A DNA stretch of 34,331 nt from Lenisia limosa (lineage: Eukaryota > Breviatea): the NCBI GenBank assembly GCA_001655205.1, contig LPNZ01008459.1, forward strand, positions 1-34,331, written 5' to 3'. The translations under genes were made by a program, and so were the position numbers. Below, in pieces: positions 24,195 through 34,331 of the stretch (position 1 is its first letter; every line of letters starts with the position of its first letter). The notes beneath the pieces are model-generated. The model was not told the DNA's origin. It did no database searches and was given only the letters and a program-made list of their open reading frames with translations.

Positions 24195-27100
24195 ATGAGT
24201 CAACCAAATTTTTCGAGCGAACCCCCAAGCCCAACTCCGGAACCATTTAGACCTAATTATAGGTATGTTCTACAGATAGGCAATTGTTTGCACCAATGAT
24301 TGGTGTGATAATGTTTGATTTCTGAGTTTCACACATAGCAGCACATCATCGCTCAACTTTCCTGGCACAGCCCCTGCAACTCCGTCTTCAGGACTCCTCC
24401 CTCCGTCCAACATCCCAAGGAACTCGTCACGAGGGCGTCTTATTAACCCCGCTGTCCCCTTTGTCCAAGAGGGCACGGCGCGTGGGGACCGCTCAACTGT
24501 GTTTTCCCTTGTTCTTGACAGTATCCTGGCAGTGGTTAAGGAAAACATTGGTGATGATGCAGTGCAAGAGGTACATGGGTGTCTTGTTCGTTGTGTTATT
24601 GTGGGAGGGCAAACAAGAAGGGTGAAATAAGTGAAAGCAGTCGCTTTGATTATTTTTTGATGACCTTTTATGTTTATTACTTAATGAATGTCTCAGATAT
24701 TAACGTCGGTGACTGGCGGGCCTCAGCCGCTTCAAGACCTTTCATTCCTTCCACCATCACAAGTAAGCTGTCCTTGATCAGCTTTCGATGAATTGGTTTT
24801 TATATTAGTGCGAAAGAGTTTTGAGGAAGTTCTCATATGACCTAGGCCAAAGGCATTGCTGAAGCAGCTGCCCGAGTTGTTGACCTCACACAGCCTGAAC
24901 TAATGCGAGCAGCGGGCAAGCAGTGGTGAGAACTAGGGAAGATAGCATTTCTTTTCACAGTAATAATGCGTCTTTGTTTCTGGATAACAAACCCACATAA
25001 GTAGTGTTTATTTACAACTGTAGTATCAATGTATTGTCTGAAGGTCCACTGAAGAATTTGGTGCGATCAGTGACCTCTTTGGAGTACATGTGTATAAATT
25101 GGGACACTATCGCAAAAGAAGTAGGGAGGAAGGACCGTTGATTGTCCCTTTTAGCCCTATATAACGCATATGATATATTTTGATTGTCACNNNNNNNNNN
25201 NNNNNNNNNNNNNNNNNNNNNNNNNNNNNNNNNNNNNNNNNNNNNNNNNNNNNNNNNNNNNNNNNNNNNNNNNNNNNNNNNNNNNNNNNNNNNNNNNNNN
25301 NNNNNNNNNNNNNNNNNNNNNNNNNNNNNNNNNNNNNNNNNNNNNNNNNNNNNNNNNNNNNNNNNNNNNNCCGATCCTGGCGAATTCTTCTCACTTGGTT
25401 TCTCAGAGTTCCTTTGCGGTGTGGAAGGAGGGACTTAAATTTTTACTTCCCTGTTCTTCTAGATGCTCACTAACGCTACAGGTGTAATTGAAACGATTGC
25501 GTCCCTTTTTGAAATCAATGTGGATATTGATTTCATACCCAGGCCGCCGGGAACATCAACCGACCTTTTTGTTGTTCATATTTCGGCACTTGCAAGTATG
25601 AAGGGAATGCCTCACTATATGATGGATATTTTGGCCACTCCATTTTCTTCACTGATTTTGCAGCTGCGAGACCCAGTTCAGCCCACAACGACAATGTTGT
25701 TGTTCCTTACTTCAAGCTCTCCCTTCCCCCTTCTATTGTTCAAAGCCTCTTCCCTTACCATATTGTCTTCAGCAAAAACCTTGAAGTACAACAAATGGTG
25801 AGATAGGGTTTAAAGGCAATTCTTGGATTGTATGAGTTGTTGCTTGTATTTAATGCTTATTTTTAGGGATACACACTTCAAAGACTCCTACCTAAAGTGG
25901 CATGCAACCGCAGCACATTGGCATCAGAAATCCTGGTGGTGTCGTACCCATACGACTGGTCTTGGTTTGTCAATTATGCAACCTGAATCAGTCTCACCCC
26001 TCAGGGACTTCAATCAAATGAAAGCTCTTGCCACTTTGAACTCCCCCGAGCAGATTCACATTCAGGTTGGTCCTGCTGCTTGTGTCAGTTATCATCCTTT
26101 TTGCGTTGCAACAATTTAATCATCCAGATTCGGGTTGAGGGTGCTTCTGCCAATTTGATGCTGAGAGGCCGGCTCATGGTTTGTCATTGTCATTCTAACA
26201 TATATTCAGTATGAGTCGAGCAAGAATGTTGTTATGGCAGTGCTTACTCCTCAACTTAAGGACAAGGTATGGTAGTGATTTTTTGACACGCATTCATCTC
26301 ACAGATGGAAGCTTACTTGATGGGAATTACACGAGAAGACTTTCCTCCAGAGAGTCTTGCACGCGCAATGGTTGTGTCAAGGTTCGACCATGAACAGTAT
26401 TTGACACTTATTCTTTTTCTTCCGCACATTTTCACCCACCAGAGTTCCGATACACCGTATGGCCTCTAAAATGGATACCCATAAAATCAAACAGGTTGGT
26501 CTGCTTTGCTGTTGTCATTTACCTTATTAGTTGGAACGGTCAGACCGATTACTTCTGAACACTCTTCCTCGATCCATTTTAACAAGACTAAAGGTTTGTA
26601 AGCCTGTTGAACCTCTTTTATCCCCCTTTAGAGGGGGGAGAAGATGATGGCTGACTTCTTCCCCGAATGCACTGTCGGCTTCTGCGACATCGTAAACTTT
26701 CAAAAAGCGGCCAAGTTTCTCACTCCCCTTGCTGTTGTCCATCTTCTTGCTAAGGTCTGGTCTTCACGTCAAATTCTGTGTAACTCTCCAGGTTGTTGCA
26801 GAATTCGACATTTGTTGTGGTCAGTTCGAAGTTGAAAAGATCAAAACAATTGGAGACAACTACATGGTTGCGTCAGGCCTGCCAATGAAAACTGAGGGAC
26901 ATGCATTAAATGGTGGGGCAACGCTTATGTCTTCAGTTAGTTGGTGGTATTTATTTTTTTAGTCGTAGAATTAGCCATTCAATTACAACGGTCCCTTCTG
27001 CGGCTGAATTCAACCATCAACCTGCCGGATGGAGTGAAGTTAGACGTGCGGTGCGGTATCAACACGGGCCCAGGTGGGTGAAGTCTTTTCATCGTTTTTT

Positions 27101-27378
27101 GATGCTTTTGTTCACCTCTTAGTTGTTGCTGGAGTGATTGGAACCAAGAAAGTGGCTTATGATCTTTGGGGAGACGCCGTCAATACCGCATCAAGAATGC
27201 AGTCAACGTGCGCCATTGTTACTTCACAACATTCTCAATTCCTTGAGAGTTTTAACTTTTTAGTGGTATTCCAGGCTACATCCAAGTGTCGTACTCCTCT
27301 TATTCCTACCTGAAGGATATTTTCCTCTTTGACAGACGAGGGCCTATTGCTGTAAAAGGCAAGCGGGGTGAACTGTAG
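24195..27378 (+). CDS. Soluble H-NOX/HNOBA nucleotide cyclase with adenylyl-type specificity residues
   Basis: Predicted cytosolic class III cyclase. A disordered Ser/Pro N-terminus ([18 protein letters not shown]) is followed by an H-NOX-like region ([40 protein letters not shown] as its last helix), interrupted by a 180-base gap that would cover the proximal heme His. The HNOBA domain has [20 protein letters not shown] then [14 protein letters not shown] linker helix ([20 protein letters not shown]) leads to the catalytic domain: [14 protein letters not shown] (metal Asp at 26686), [20 protein letters not shown] (second metal Asp at 26855), [20 protein letters not shown] and [20 protein letters not shown]. 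Asn and Arg of the transition-state pair are present (27182, 27194). The base-selecting positions are Lys (26843) and Asp (27161), as in adenylyl cyclases, not the Glu/Cys of guanylyl cyclases. It ends VKGKRGEL then TAG. All catalytic residues sit in one chain, so an active homodimer is possible. Confidence 0.9.
25191..25370. other. Assembly gap inside the cyclase sensor region
   Basis: 180 N. The missing part probably includes exons of the H-NOX domain with the heme ligand. Confidence 0.95.
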
Positions 27379-27413
27379 CATCTCAAAAGTCAGAATTGAT
27401 AAGTAAAATCTAA

Positions 27414-27481
27414 CCCCCCCCCCCCCNNNNNNNNNNNNNNNNNNNNNNNNNNNNNNNNNNNNNNNNNNNNNNNNNNNNNNN
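27414..27481. other. Poly-C run (27414-27426) and assembly gap
   Basis: Thirteen C residues run into 55 N, just after the cyclase stop. The 5' end of the next gene is lost here. Confidence 0.95.
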
Positions 27482-28953
27482 TTATTGATGATGAGACTGG
27501 TCAGAGGTACTCAGACAGGAACGGCAGGTTCCTTTGGACAAGAATCGGCTCACATTTGAGAAACTGGTGAGCTTCAGGATAGTATTTAGTTAATCAACGA
27601 AACTGTCTAATATTCAGGTGGGAGTATTTGGAAGATATTTCGAACCGAAACGACAAAGATGACAACGTGACCCCTCCAGCAATTTTGAGAGCAAAACAAC
27701 TGTGAGTTAGGATCCAAGGTGAATGATTAATTGTCCAAAATTGCACGTTCTCACGAAGTAGTGAGTCAACCCAGCGTTTGTCTGCGCCACGTAAGGGAAC
27801 CAAAACGGAGGTGGCTATCAAGCCGGACTCCCCAGAGCCTTTTAGGTACCCATACTGCTACACCACACTGTGTTACATATATCAACTCACTAACCTCCCA
27901 AGGTTTGGTAAAACGAAAACGCGTCAGAATGCCACCGGATTCTGTCTTGGAGAACAGGAAGTTTCCAGAGTGGGGGGGGGGTACACTTTGGGCTTCACTT
28001 CAGTTCGAAAAAAGCTTTCTCGATAAATCCTTGAAAATTATCGATATTTTACTTGTCTTTTTCGAGCTAAAGTGAAGCCTTACCTACACTCAATACCAAG
28101 AGATCACTCCTTTAATGGCAACCTCTTATGAGACAGGCAAGCAGTAGACGAAAGTCTTTGGAGCAGCGAACATCTGTGTTTGATGAAGGTTTGTGCTACT
28201 TCGGAGGTGGAAATGAACGTTTACCACTACAGATCGACTCAGACAATCACACAGTCGATTGGAAAGGGCAGAGGAAATTGAAACCAAACCCAAGGTAAGA
28301 AATTCTCATTGTTTCTGATCTTTGGGTTAAAAGTTATTGTCTTCAATAATCACTTTTTTTAGAAGAAACCAGAGGTTCCGGCACACACACGGCTCTATGT
28401 TGCCCCGCCAAACATAAAGCCAAAGGTAGATAGTCCACTATATCAAATCCAAAATCTTTATGCATTGAGTGCCATTACCCATCCCCAGAAAAAGGCAGTC
28501 AGTGGTGCCGAATACCGAACGCAGCTGCGCGACCGTCTGAACGACCTCGTTTTAGCTAGTGTAGGCCGCATTTTCATATTTATGTCATGACCCTGCAGTC
28601 GCCTGGGGTGCCGGCGGACTTTAAGGCATCGCACCGGCCGCTTGTGGCCAAGTCCACCAGGGCACCGTCAGCGGCTTCCAATTCCCGGCCCAACTCAGCC
28701 ACCAAATCTTTCAGGCCGGCATCGGCAACCAGGTGGGTGGCGATCTTATGATCTTTGATCTGATATTGAAGAAAAAAGGTCCCTCCTCCATCCTCGGCAC
28801 CCCTCAGTCGGCCAAAGCCAGTCCGGGCCAAGTCGCGTGCGGTCGAGCCATCCAGTAGGGCATTTGGACATATATGACCCTTGTCTTTCTTCCGCTCTAT
28901 TTGGGAATGCCGTTCACCGTGTAGATGACCCTGTTGATATGGACGATCTGTAG
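27482..28953 (+). CDS. Unrecognised, largely disordered basic protein (5' partial)
   Basis: I do not recognise this family. The start is hidden in the gap before 27482. Exons join in phase to read IDDETGQRYSDRNGRFLW, then WEYLEDISNRNDKDDNVT, PPAILRAKQLESTQRLSAPR, RFGKTKTRQNATGFCLGEQE, a Ser/Arg-rich exon (SSRRKSLEQRTSVFDE), a charged helix (RLRQSHSRLERAEEIETKP), PAHTRLYVAPPNIKP, EYRTQLRDRLNDLVLA, a long Ser/Arg/Pro stretch (KSTRAPSAASNSRPNSATKS) and an acidic end DDPVDMDDL then TAG. The first segment has Trp, Arg and Asp residues like a small folded domain; the rest looks disordered. One intron (about 27969-28140) contains a large hairpin. If that intron is not spliced, the frame would end at 28025 instead. 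The clean in-phase join to the next exon favours splicing. Confidence 0.5.
27991..28079 (+). repeat. Long imperfect inverted repeat (hairpin) in an intron
   Basis: The left arm 27991-28014 (starts GGCTTCACTT) pairs with the right arm 28057-28079 (ends AAGTGAAGCC) over about 23 bp with three or so mismatches. A nested stem, TCGATAA (28020-28026) with TTATCGA (28038-28044), closes an 11-base loop. The whole folds into an 89-nt stem-loop of pre-miRNA-like size. Just upstream is a 10-base G run. Confidence 0.8.
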
Positions 28954-29436
28954 TGGGTTCTGATCACCCTAATTGTATCATGGTTTTGATGTGTTTTCTT
29001 GATGTATACTATTTGTTTCACTGAAGGTTCATAAGAGTTTGAGTGATTTCTGTTGTGTGCCTGCTGTGTGTCTGCTGTCCGTGTTCGACGTTTGAAGTTT
29101 GCCACTCCACTAAACAACTGTATGTAAAACTGTAAACCCCAGGCAATCTAGGCAACCAATGGGCAACAAAAGGGTTCCTGACTGGCTCCTATACGCTCCT
29201 ATTATTGCCCTCCTCACATTCACATAACTGGAACCCAGCAACACAGATCACTCAGATCATTTATAAAAACGGCCGGATTTTTTTTTTTTTTTTTTGAGGA
29301 AGAANNNNNNNNNNNNNNNNNNNNNNNNNNNNNNNNNNNNNNNNNNNNNNNNNNNNNNNNNNACAAGGAGAAATATTTATGGTTTAAAAAGCCATTAAAC
29401 GCAGTATCATACGCTCGGTTTAATTATATCATCAAG
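28954..29436. promoter_or_regulatory. Spacer upstream of the subtilase-like gene
   Basis: 483 bases in tandem orientation. It contains TTTATAAAAA (about 29261-29270), a possible TATA element if the transcript starts nearby, followed by an 18-base poly-T run and the N gap 29305-29362. No coding exon was supported. Confidence 0.4.
29278..29362. other. Poly-T run and assembly gap
   Basis: A T run (29278-29295) is followed by GAGGAAGAA and 58 N. Confidence 0.95.
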
Positions 29437-32400
29437 ATGCTGAGACACGTTTCTCAAAGGATGCTCCTTGTCTTTTTGGCACTCTTTATGACGTTACAGG
29501 TGAGAATACGAAAATGTGGAATGTTTGGGTTGTTTATTTTTCTCAATAGATTTGGTTGTCTCAAAGAATTTTCCCTTTGCTCCTTCTCTCACTGTCTATG
29601 GCCATTGCATATTCACAGATTTTTCTAAATAATAATAAAAAAAACAAGTTTGTTCAGTTTAATCCCTTAGATCTCTAGAGCTGTCAAGATTTCCAACTGG
29701 ATTGTTCAGGTTTGGCTTGGTCTTGCGAGGGTTCCACACAGGTCCATATTATTACATTGACTAATTACATATATATTTTGATAGTTTGATAGTTTCAAGA
29801 TGATCGCTTCATAACAGCACATAGTTTGCTCGCTATGATTGCTAAATACGTCTGTAATCATAACACACACGCAGGACTTTGCATTGAGAGATGACACCGC
29901 CACACAGCCTTCCATGACATCTGTCGGACTTACTGGTGCGATGATTTGCTTTCCCCATGTCATCCTTTGAACTTTCTCATCACTGTCTTCTCGTGGAATG
30001 GCATCTGATGACATAGGAACGGGAGTGACAATGGGACTCGTGCATAAGGGTGTCGACCACAACCACTGCATGTTCACAGACGATAACGCACCCGGTAAGG
30101 CAACGAAGGATTGATGTTTTAATTCTCCAGCTCCTTTCCAGAAGAGAGCTTCCTCTGGCAACCCCTCCATTCACAGAAAAGTAGGAAGGTTTTCTGTATT
30201 ATTTAAGAGGCTGTCATCTATTGGTGGGAATCTTACACCCTAGTTTTCCAGCTATTTAGCCGTCGGAGACACTTCGGACGAATATAATGGAGAGGGGACC
30301 CACATTGCCTCCATTATGACGGGACATACCAGGTTTGACAATAAAGAACTCACATACTCTCGCTCCCTTTTCTAGTGCATCTAGTCTTGACTCCCTTTTC
30401 ACACTCTAGAGCATCTAGTCTTGACTCCTTCAATGGAATTGCTCCTACTGCTTCTGTAAGTTTTTACTGCTTTGCTGTCAAGTTTACTCTCAAGCTTGCC
30501 GTTGTCGATGTTGCTGTTGAGGATGCAGTCAGCTCTACGGAGGCTGAGAAGGTCACTGTAAGCATTCTGGATTACTGAATGCATAGTCTTACACTTTTTA
30601 CTATCCAGGAAAATTTGACTAAACTCCACTCTGCTGGCGTTCGTGTTACTCTGTAGGATTTCTATTAGTAAATTGATAAAGACGGGTAGATATTACTTTT
30701 GAGTTCCTGATAACCTTAACCTCTTCCTACAGGCTTCCAGAATTTGTTGATCAAGGTTACGGAAAAACGTCGGTTGTTACTCAGTTGGATAATGTGGGTG
30801 GTGGGGTGAGGACAGCTTGCTGTTGATCTGACCGCTTTGACATTTCAGTTCATCTCCAACAACCCTGACCATGTTGTCGTCGTTTCAGTTGGGTCCCACG
30901 GCCCCTTCAACTCTGGTCTCAAGTCTCTGGGTAAGTCCTACGGTTCCATGCCCATCTCACCGTGCAGCTAACTCAAAGAACGCTATCGTTGTTGGCACTG
31001 CCACTGGTCTTGCCTCTACCACCTACGGTTTGAGTGCAGTGTGGTCCTACATGATTTACTTGAGTTTTCACACCCTAGGCGCCGACTTGTCTGTTTCTGC
31101 AGTGAAGGACCAAGTAAGCCGCATAACATGCTATCTTTTTTGGTATCAATCACTCATCGTAATCGTAATCTCATGCCCTTCACTAATCGTAATCGTAGCT
31201 CTGCCCCATGAATGTCATGCCCTTCAATGAGGAGTTTTGCAGTTCTTTGGGCGAAACTACTCCCTGTGTAAGTGCAACTGNNNNNNNNNNNNNNNNNNNN
31301 NNNNNNNNNNNNNNNNNNNNNNNNNNNNNNNNNNNNNNNNNNNNNNNNNNNNNNNNNNNNNNNNNNNNNNNNNNNNNNNNNNNNNNNNNNNNNNNNNNNN
31401 NNNNNNNNNNNNNNNNNNNNNNNNNNNNNNNNNNNNNNNNNNNNNNNNNNNNNNNNNNNNNNNNNNNNNNNNNNNNNNNNNNNNNNNNNNNNNNNNNNNN
31501 NNNNNNNNNNNNNNNNNNNNNNNNNTGGGCTGCACTTCAGAGATTCAGCACGCCGCACTCCGCGTTTGGTCTTCTTCCGCCCGCGGACCCTCTTTTGATG
31601 GCAAAATCAAGGTGTGCTACCGGGGCTATCCACTCTATTTCTGCCTGGTTTACCATTACAGCCCGACATGATTGCGCCAGGCGTAAACGTTCGCGCAGCC
31701 AAGAGTCTTGGACTTCGCAGCGCAGCGTCCGCTTCTTGTACTGAGGTATGTGGGTTGCCGGGTGGAGTGGTATTGCTTTAAACGTCTTTACCTCCAGGAC
31801 GACCTAACAACACACTCCGGGGGTGACGTGGCAGGAGCGGCTGTTGCCGGCGCTGCGGCAATCGTCAAACAGTACTTCAATGATGGCTTCATGGAGACTG
31901 GTTTGTCAGCCCTTTAGAACGCAGAAGTGACCCTTCAGGCATCAGTGGAGGAGCATCAGTCAGTGCTTCCGCTGCCCTTGTCAAGGCTGTTCTGGCTGCC
32001 GGTGCCACGGGGCTTTACGGACCAATTGCCCTCCATCAAGGGGGCGAGTATGTCGAAACTCCCATCAACTCAGGACACGACAACGAGCAAGTGAGCGGCA
32101 GCGGGATGGGGGATGGGCTGTGTTGGAAGATTTGTTTCTCTTTAAAATTGTATTGTGGAAGATTTGTTACTTTTTAGGGAGCTGGTCTCATCAACCTCTC
32201 AAAGTCTCTTCCCCTTCAAGGTCAGAAGAGGGGCGGTGTGTTTTAATGTGGCGTGTATCTTTGTTCAATAATGTGTTTCGATGGCCAAAATGTTCCCGTT
32301 ATCACGCCTCAGCCCATCGTGCTAGTGGGGCCTCCCCCTTTTACTACGTCACCTCCATTGGAGCTCGCCAAATTAAAACTGCAGCCAATTTCACTGTGGG

Positions 32401-34331
32401 AAGGGGGTTGAATTATTTTTAATAAAAACAGAAACAAGATAGAAATTTAGGACCATATTTCAGGTAAGGTTTATATTAGAGCCTGAAGTCCCTATTTGAC
32501 CTTTTTAAGGCATCATCAACTGGGGCAGTTCGGGTGGTGGTGGCCTGGACGGATGCGACCACTGCGTCGGCCAACATTGTAAGCCATGCTGCTTCTTGCT
32601 GACAACTGACTTCTCCAGCCTCTCGCAGCTGACTTGGACGTTACCATTTGGAGCGACTCTGATTCCACCAAGTACCCCATCAACGCGGTAGAAAGCCCTG
32701 AAACCGGTCTCTACTCCGATTCCGTATGCCTCTTTTTTCCATGTTCGCATAACTCCATAGGTCAATAACATGGAAATCGTCGACTTCACGGCCAAGGCTG
32801 GTGTGACTTATGAGATCCGTGTCCACTCCAGTGACATCGGTAAGAATAGCTCTAGTTGTCTTATATCATATTGTCATATTAATCGTCTACAGGAAGCTCA
32901 GTGACCTTCCCTGTTGTTGTCGTTGGTCGAGACCTCACCTTCAACGTTATTGACACGGACACCACATGCAGCATTGCGACCTGGGGCGAAGACTGCGGTG
33001 AGTGGCAAGTCTTTCTTCTCTCTTGAGGGCTCGTTTGACTCTTCAGCCAAGTCAACCTGTATCGGCATTTGCGCCAATGGTGGAGTCTGTGAGGCTGGTG
33101 TCTGCCAGTGTGTTTCCGGCTTCTCAGGTATGCCTTCAGACCTGAAGTGAAGCAGCTGACACCCCAGGTGCCAATTGTGATGTTGTGCCAACCTGCTCTC
33201 TCACTTCGCAATGCAATGACGGCACGTGCCTTAGCGGCGATACCTGCCTCTGTTACAGCGTGGGGGGGGGGGGNNNNNNNNNNNNNNNNNNNNNNNNNNN
33301 NNNNNNNNNNNNNNNNNNNNNNNNNNNNNNNNNNNNNNNNNNNNNNNNNNNNNNNNNNNNNNTGATATATATATATCATAACTACATGACATACATATAT
33401 ATATCATATGATATGATATATAGTATGTAACCAATACAGGGCTTTGGCAACTTCTGCGACCAACTCCAGAACTCAACGTAAGCTTTTTTTTGTGCTTAAT
33501 TGGGTGAATGCAGTTTTTAAAACAAATACTTGAACAAACAAAATCATCCGAATCACTAAAGCTCCAGAATGGCTACCCAGCTGTTTGTCCCCAATGGAGT
33601 TGACATTGTCGTCACAGTTGATATTGTAAGTACCACATGTACCAATGACATTTCAGCCCATGAGCCACGACCGAACCTTTGTTTTCCATGCCCAAGACAC
33701 GCAACCGACAATGCCGGATACCAAGGTCGGAGCCGCAGCGATCATAGATCTGATATTGACTTTTCAGTGGACCCTCAACGGTGTCGGTACTTTCAGCAGC
33801 TCTTTTGTAACTCTTGACAAAACTGGAGTATTAGGGATGTCACTTTATCTGGCCGGCTGTTTTTTTTTCTTACAGTTTCAGACGATTCGCCACATCATCG
33901 ACAACACAGAAGTGACAGGCACCACCAAATTCCTGACTGTTGTTGTTGCAGCTGGAGACTATGGTTTGCCTTCTTCAACTGTCTCGAACATTCTTTTGGT
34001 TCTCACGGAACACTATATTTTTATGGATTTTTGATAATAATCCCGACAGGACAGCTCCATGTTGGCCAATCAGCCCTCAACAAACAATGCTCATTAATAG
34101 GAGCTACTGGACAGGCCTACCCCGTAAGTCATCACACTAGCGTATTACGTTGACCCCCCCAGTGCCCTTGTTCCACTGGGTTCACAGGAGACCGATGTGA
34201 CACCTGCGACACGGGCTACTATGGTGACGAGTGTCAGTACCAACACGGCTGCCCGTCAACGTACAAGTGTGTAGTAGTACTATTATTCAATACCTCTTAT
34301 AAGCGTGGCCTTGTATCATTTCTCCTTTCCA
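29437..34331 (+). CDS. Secreted subtilase-fold protein lacking the catalytic triad, with EGF-like repeats (3' partial)
   Basis: The signal peptide is the first 21 residues, with hydrophobic core MLLVFLALFMTLQ. The S8 fold is clear: GTGVTMGLVHKGVDHNHCMF (Asp region), DEYNGEGTHIASIMTGHT (His region), FNGIAPTAS, NNPDHVVVVSVGSHGPFNSG (oxyanion region), SKNAIVVGTA, SARGPSFDGKIKPDMIAPGV, then SGGDVAGAAVAGAAAIVKQY (Ser region). A C-terminal beta domain follows (VRVVVAWTDATTASANI, VNNMEIVDFTAKAGVTYEIR). Each catalytic position is changed: Asp to His (30043), His to Glu (30292), Ser to Asp (31828), and oxyanion Asn to Ser (30894). Cys-rich EGF-like modules then begin (CIGICANGGVCEAGVCQC; CNDGTCLSGDTCLC; CPCSTGFTGDRCDTCDTGYY), and the gene leaves the window at 34331. 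Two gaps (31281-31525, 33274-33362) remove some exons. It probably acts outside the cell as a binding or adhesion protein rather than a protease; that is inference. Confidence 0.85.
30371..30428 (+). repeat. Tandem duplication spanning a 3' splice site
   Basis: TCTAGTGCATCTAGTCTTGA (from 30371) and TCTAGAGCATCTAGTCTTGA (from 30405) are near-identical, each followed by CTCC: a 24-base unit with one mismatch, offset 34 bases. Each begins with a usable TAG acceptor. Only the downstream one keeps the subtilase frame; the upstream one meets a TAG stop in frame. Confidence 0.85.
31281..31525. other. Assembly gap inside the subtilase-like gene
   Basis: 245 N between the exons encoding EEFCSSLGETTPC and GCTSEIQHAALRVWSSSARG. 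Coding exons are probably missing here. Confidence 0.95.
33262..33362. other. Poly-G run (33262-33273) and assembly gap
   Basis: Twelve G residues run into 89 N in an EGF-repeat region of the subtilase-like gene. AT-rich palindromic sequence follows on the right. Confidence 0.95.
33363..33425. repeat. AT-rich palindromic intron tract
   Basis: TGATATATATATATCA (33363-33378) is a perfect palindrome, followed by further ATATCATATGATATGATATA repeats. Similar tracts occur in other introns of the window. Confidence 0.7.

Noticed and set aside
28580-28831. 83-codon minus-strand open frame
   Set aside because: It is the shadow of the Ser/Arg/Pro-rich exon of the plus-strand gene, which joins its neighbours in phase.
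29706-30170. 154-codon open frame on the minus strand
   Set aside because: It lies opposite introns and exons of the subtilase-like gene. The plus-strand exons carry the conserved GVDHNHCMF block, and the minus product resembles nothing.
30292-30303. Retained His in the GEGTH motif taken as an active catalytic His
   Set aside because: In subtilases the catalytic His is the first of HGTH. The retained one is the structural second His; the catalytic position is Glu here.

Overview
This window is nuclear DNA of a gene-dense, intron-rich eukaryote. Genes are cut into many short exons by short GT-AG introns, some only 29-45 nt. Intergenic spacers are a few hundred bases. The set combines a cytochrome b-245 light chain (p22phox) homologue, an H-NOX/HNOBA cyclase, a kinesin-3-like motor and a secreted subtilase-plus-EGF protein. 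That mix suggests a free-living protist, most plausibly an amoebozoan (mycetozoan or protostelid-like). This assignment is inference; no rRNA or mitochondrial marker is present. Twelve N-runs break the assembly, and eight lie beside long homopolymers.

Layout, left to right: a RasGAP with C2 and PH domains (+, 105-4308); GET3/TRC40 ATPase (-, 4450-6315); an RRM-SURP-CID splicing-factor-like protein with Pro-rich, RGG and RD tails (+, 6624-11954); APC11 RING subunit (-, 12135-12432); ribosomal protein L27a/uL15 (+, 13038-13696); a kinesin-3-like motor with a long coiled coil (-, 14355-18558); VPS28 of ESCRT-I (+, 18947-20209); NC2-alpha/DRAP1 (+, 20665-22583); p22phox-like membrane protein (-, 22718-23622); a soluble cyclase with H-NOX, HNOBA and class III catalytic domains (+, 24195-27378); an unrecognised disordered protein missing its 5' end (+, 27482-28953); and a secreted subtilase-fold protein with EGF-like repeats that runs off the right edge (+, 29437-34331).

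The genes do not form one pathway. They are mostly housekeeping (ER tail-anchor insertion, splicing, cell cycle, translation, transport, endosomal sorting, transcription repression) mixed with signalling (RasGAP, cyclase, NADPH oxidase subunit). From 105 to 23622 neighbours mostly alternate tail-to-tail and head-to-head, so several short spacers probably act as bidirectional promoters.

Two genes stand out. The cyclase has a guanylate-cyclase-type sensor scaffold, but its base-selecting residues are the Lys/Asp pair of adenylyl cyclases. The subtilase-fold protein has lost all three catalytic residues and the oxyanion Asn while keeping the fold signatures, so it looks like a secreted pseudoprotease. 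Exon boundaries were read by eye from splice-site phase and family conservation. Individual junctions may be off, while the gene calls themselves are mostly secure.
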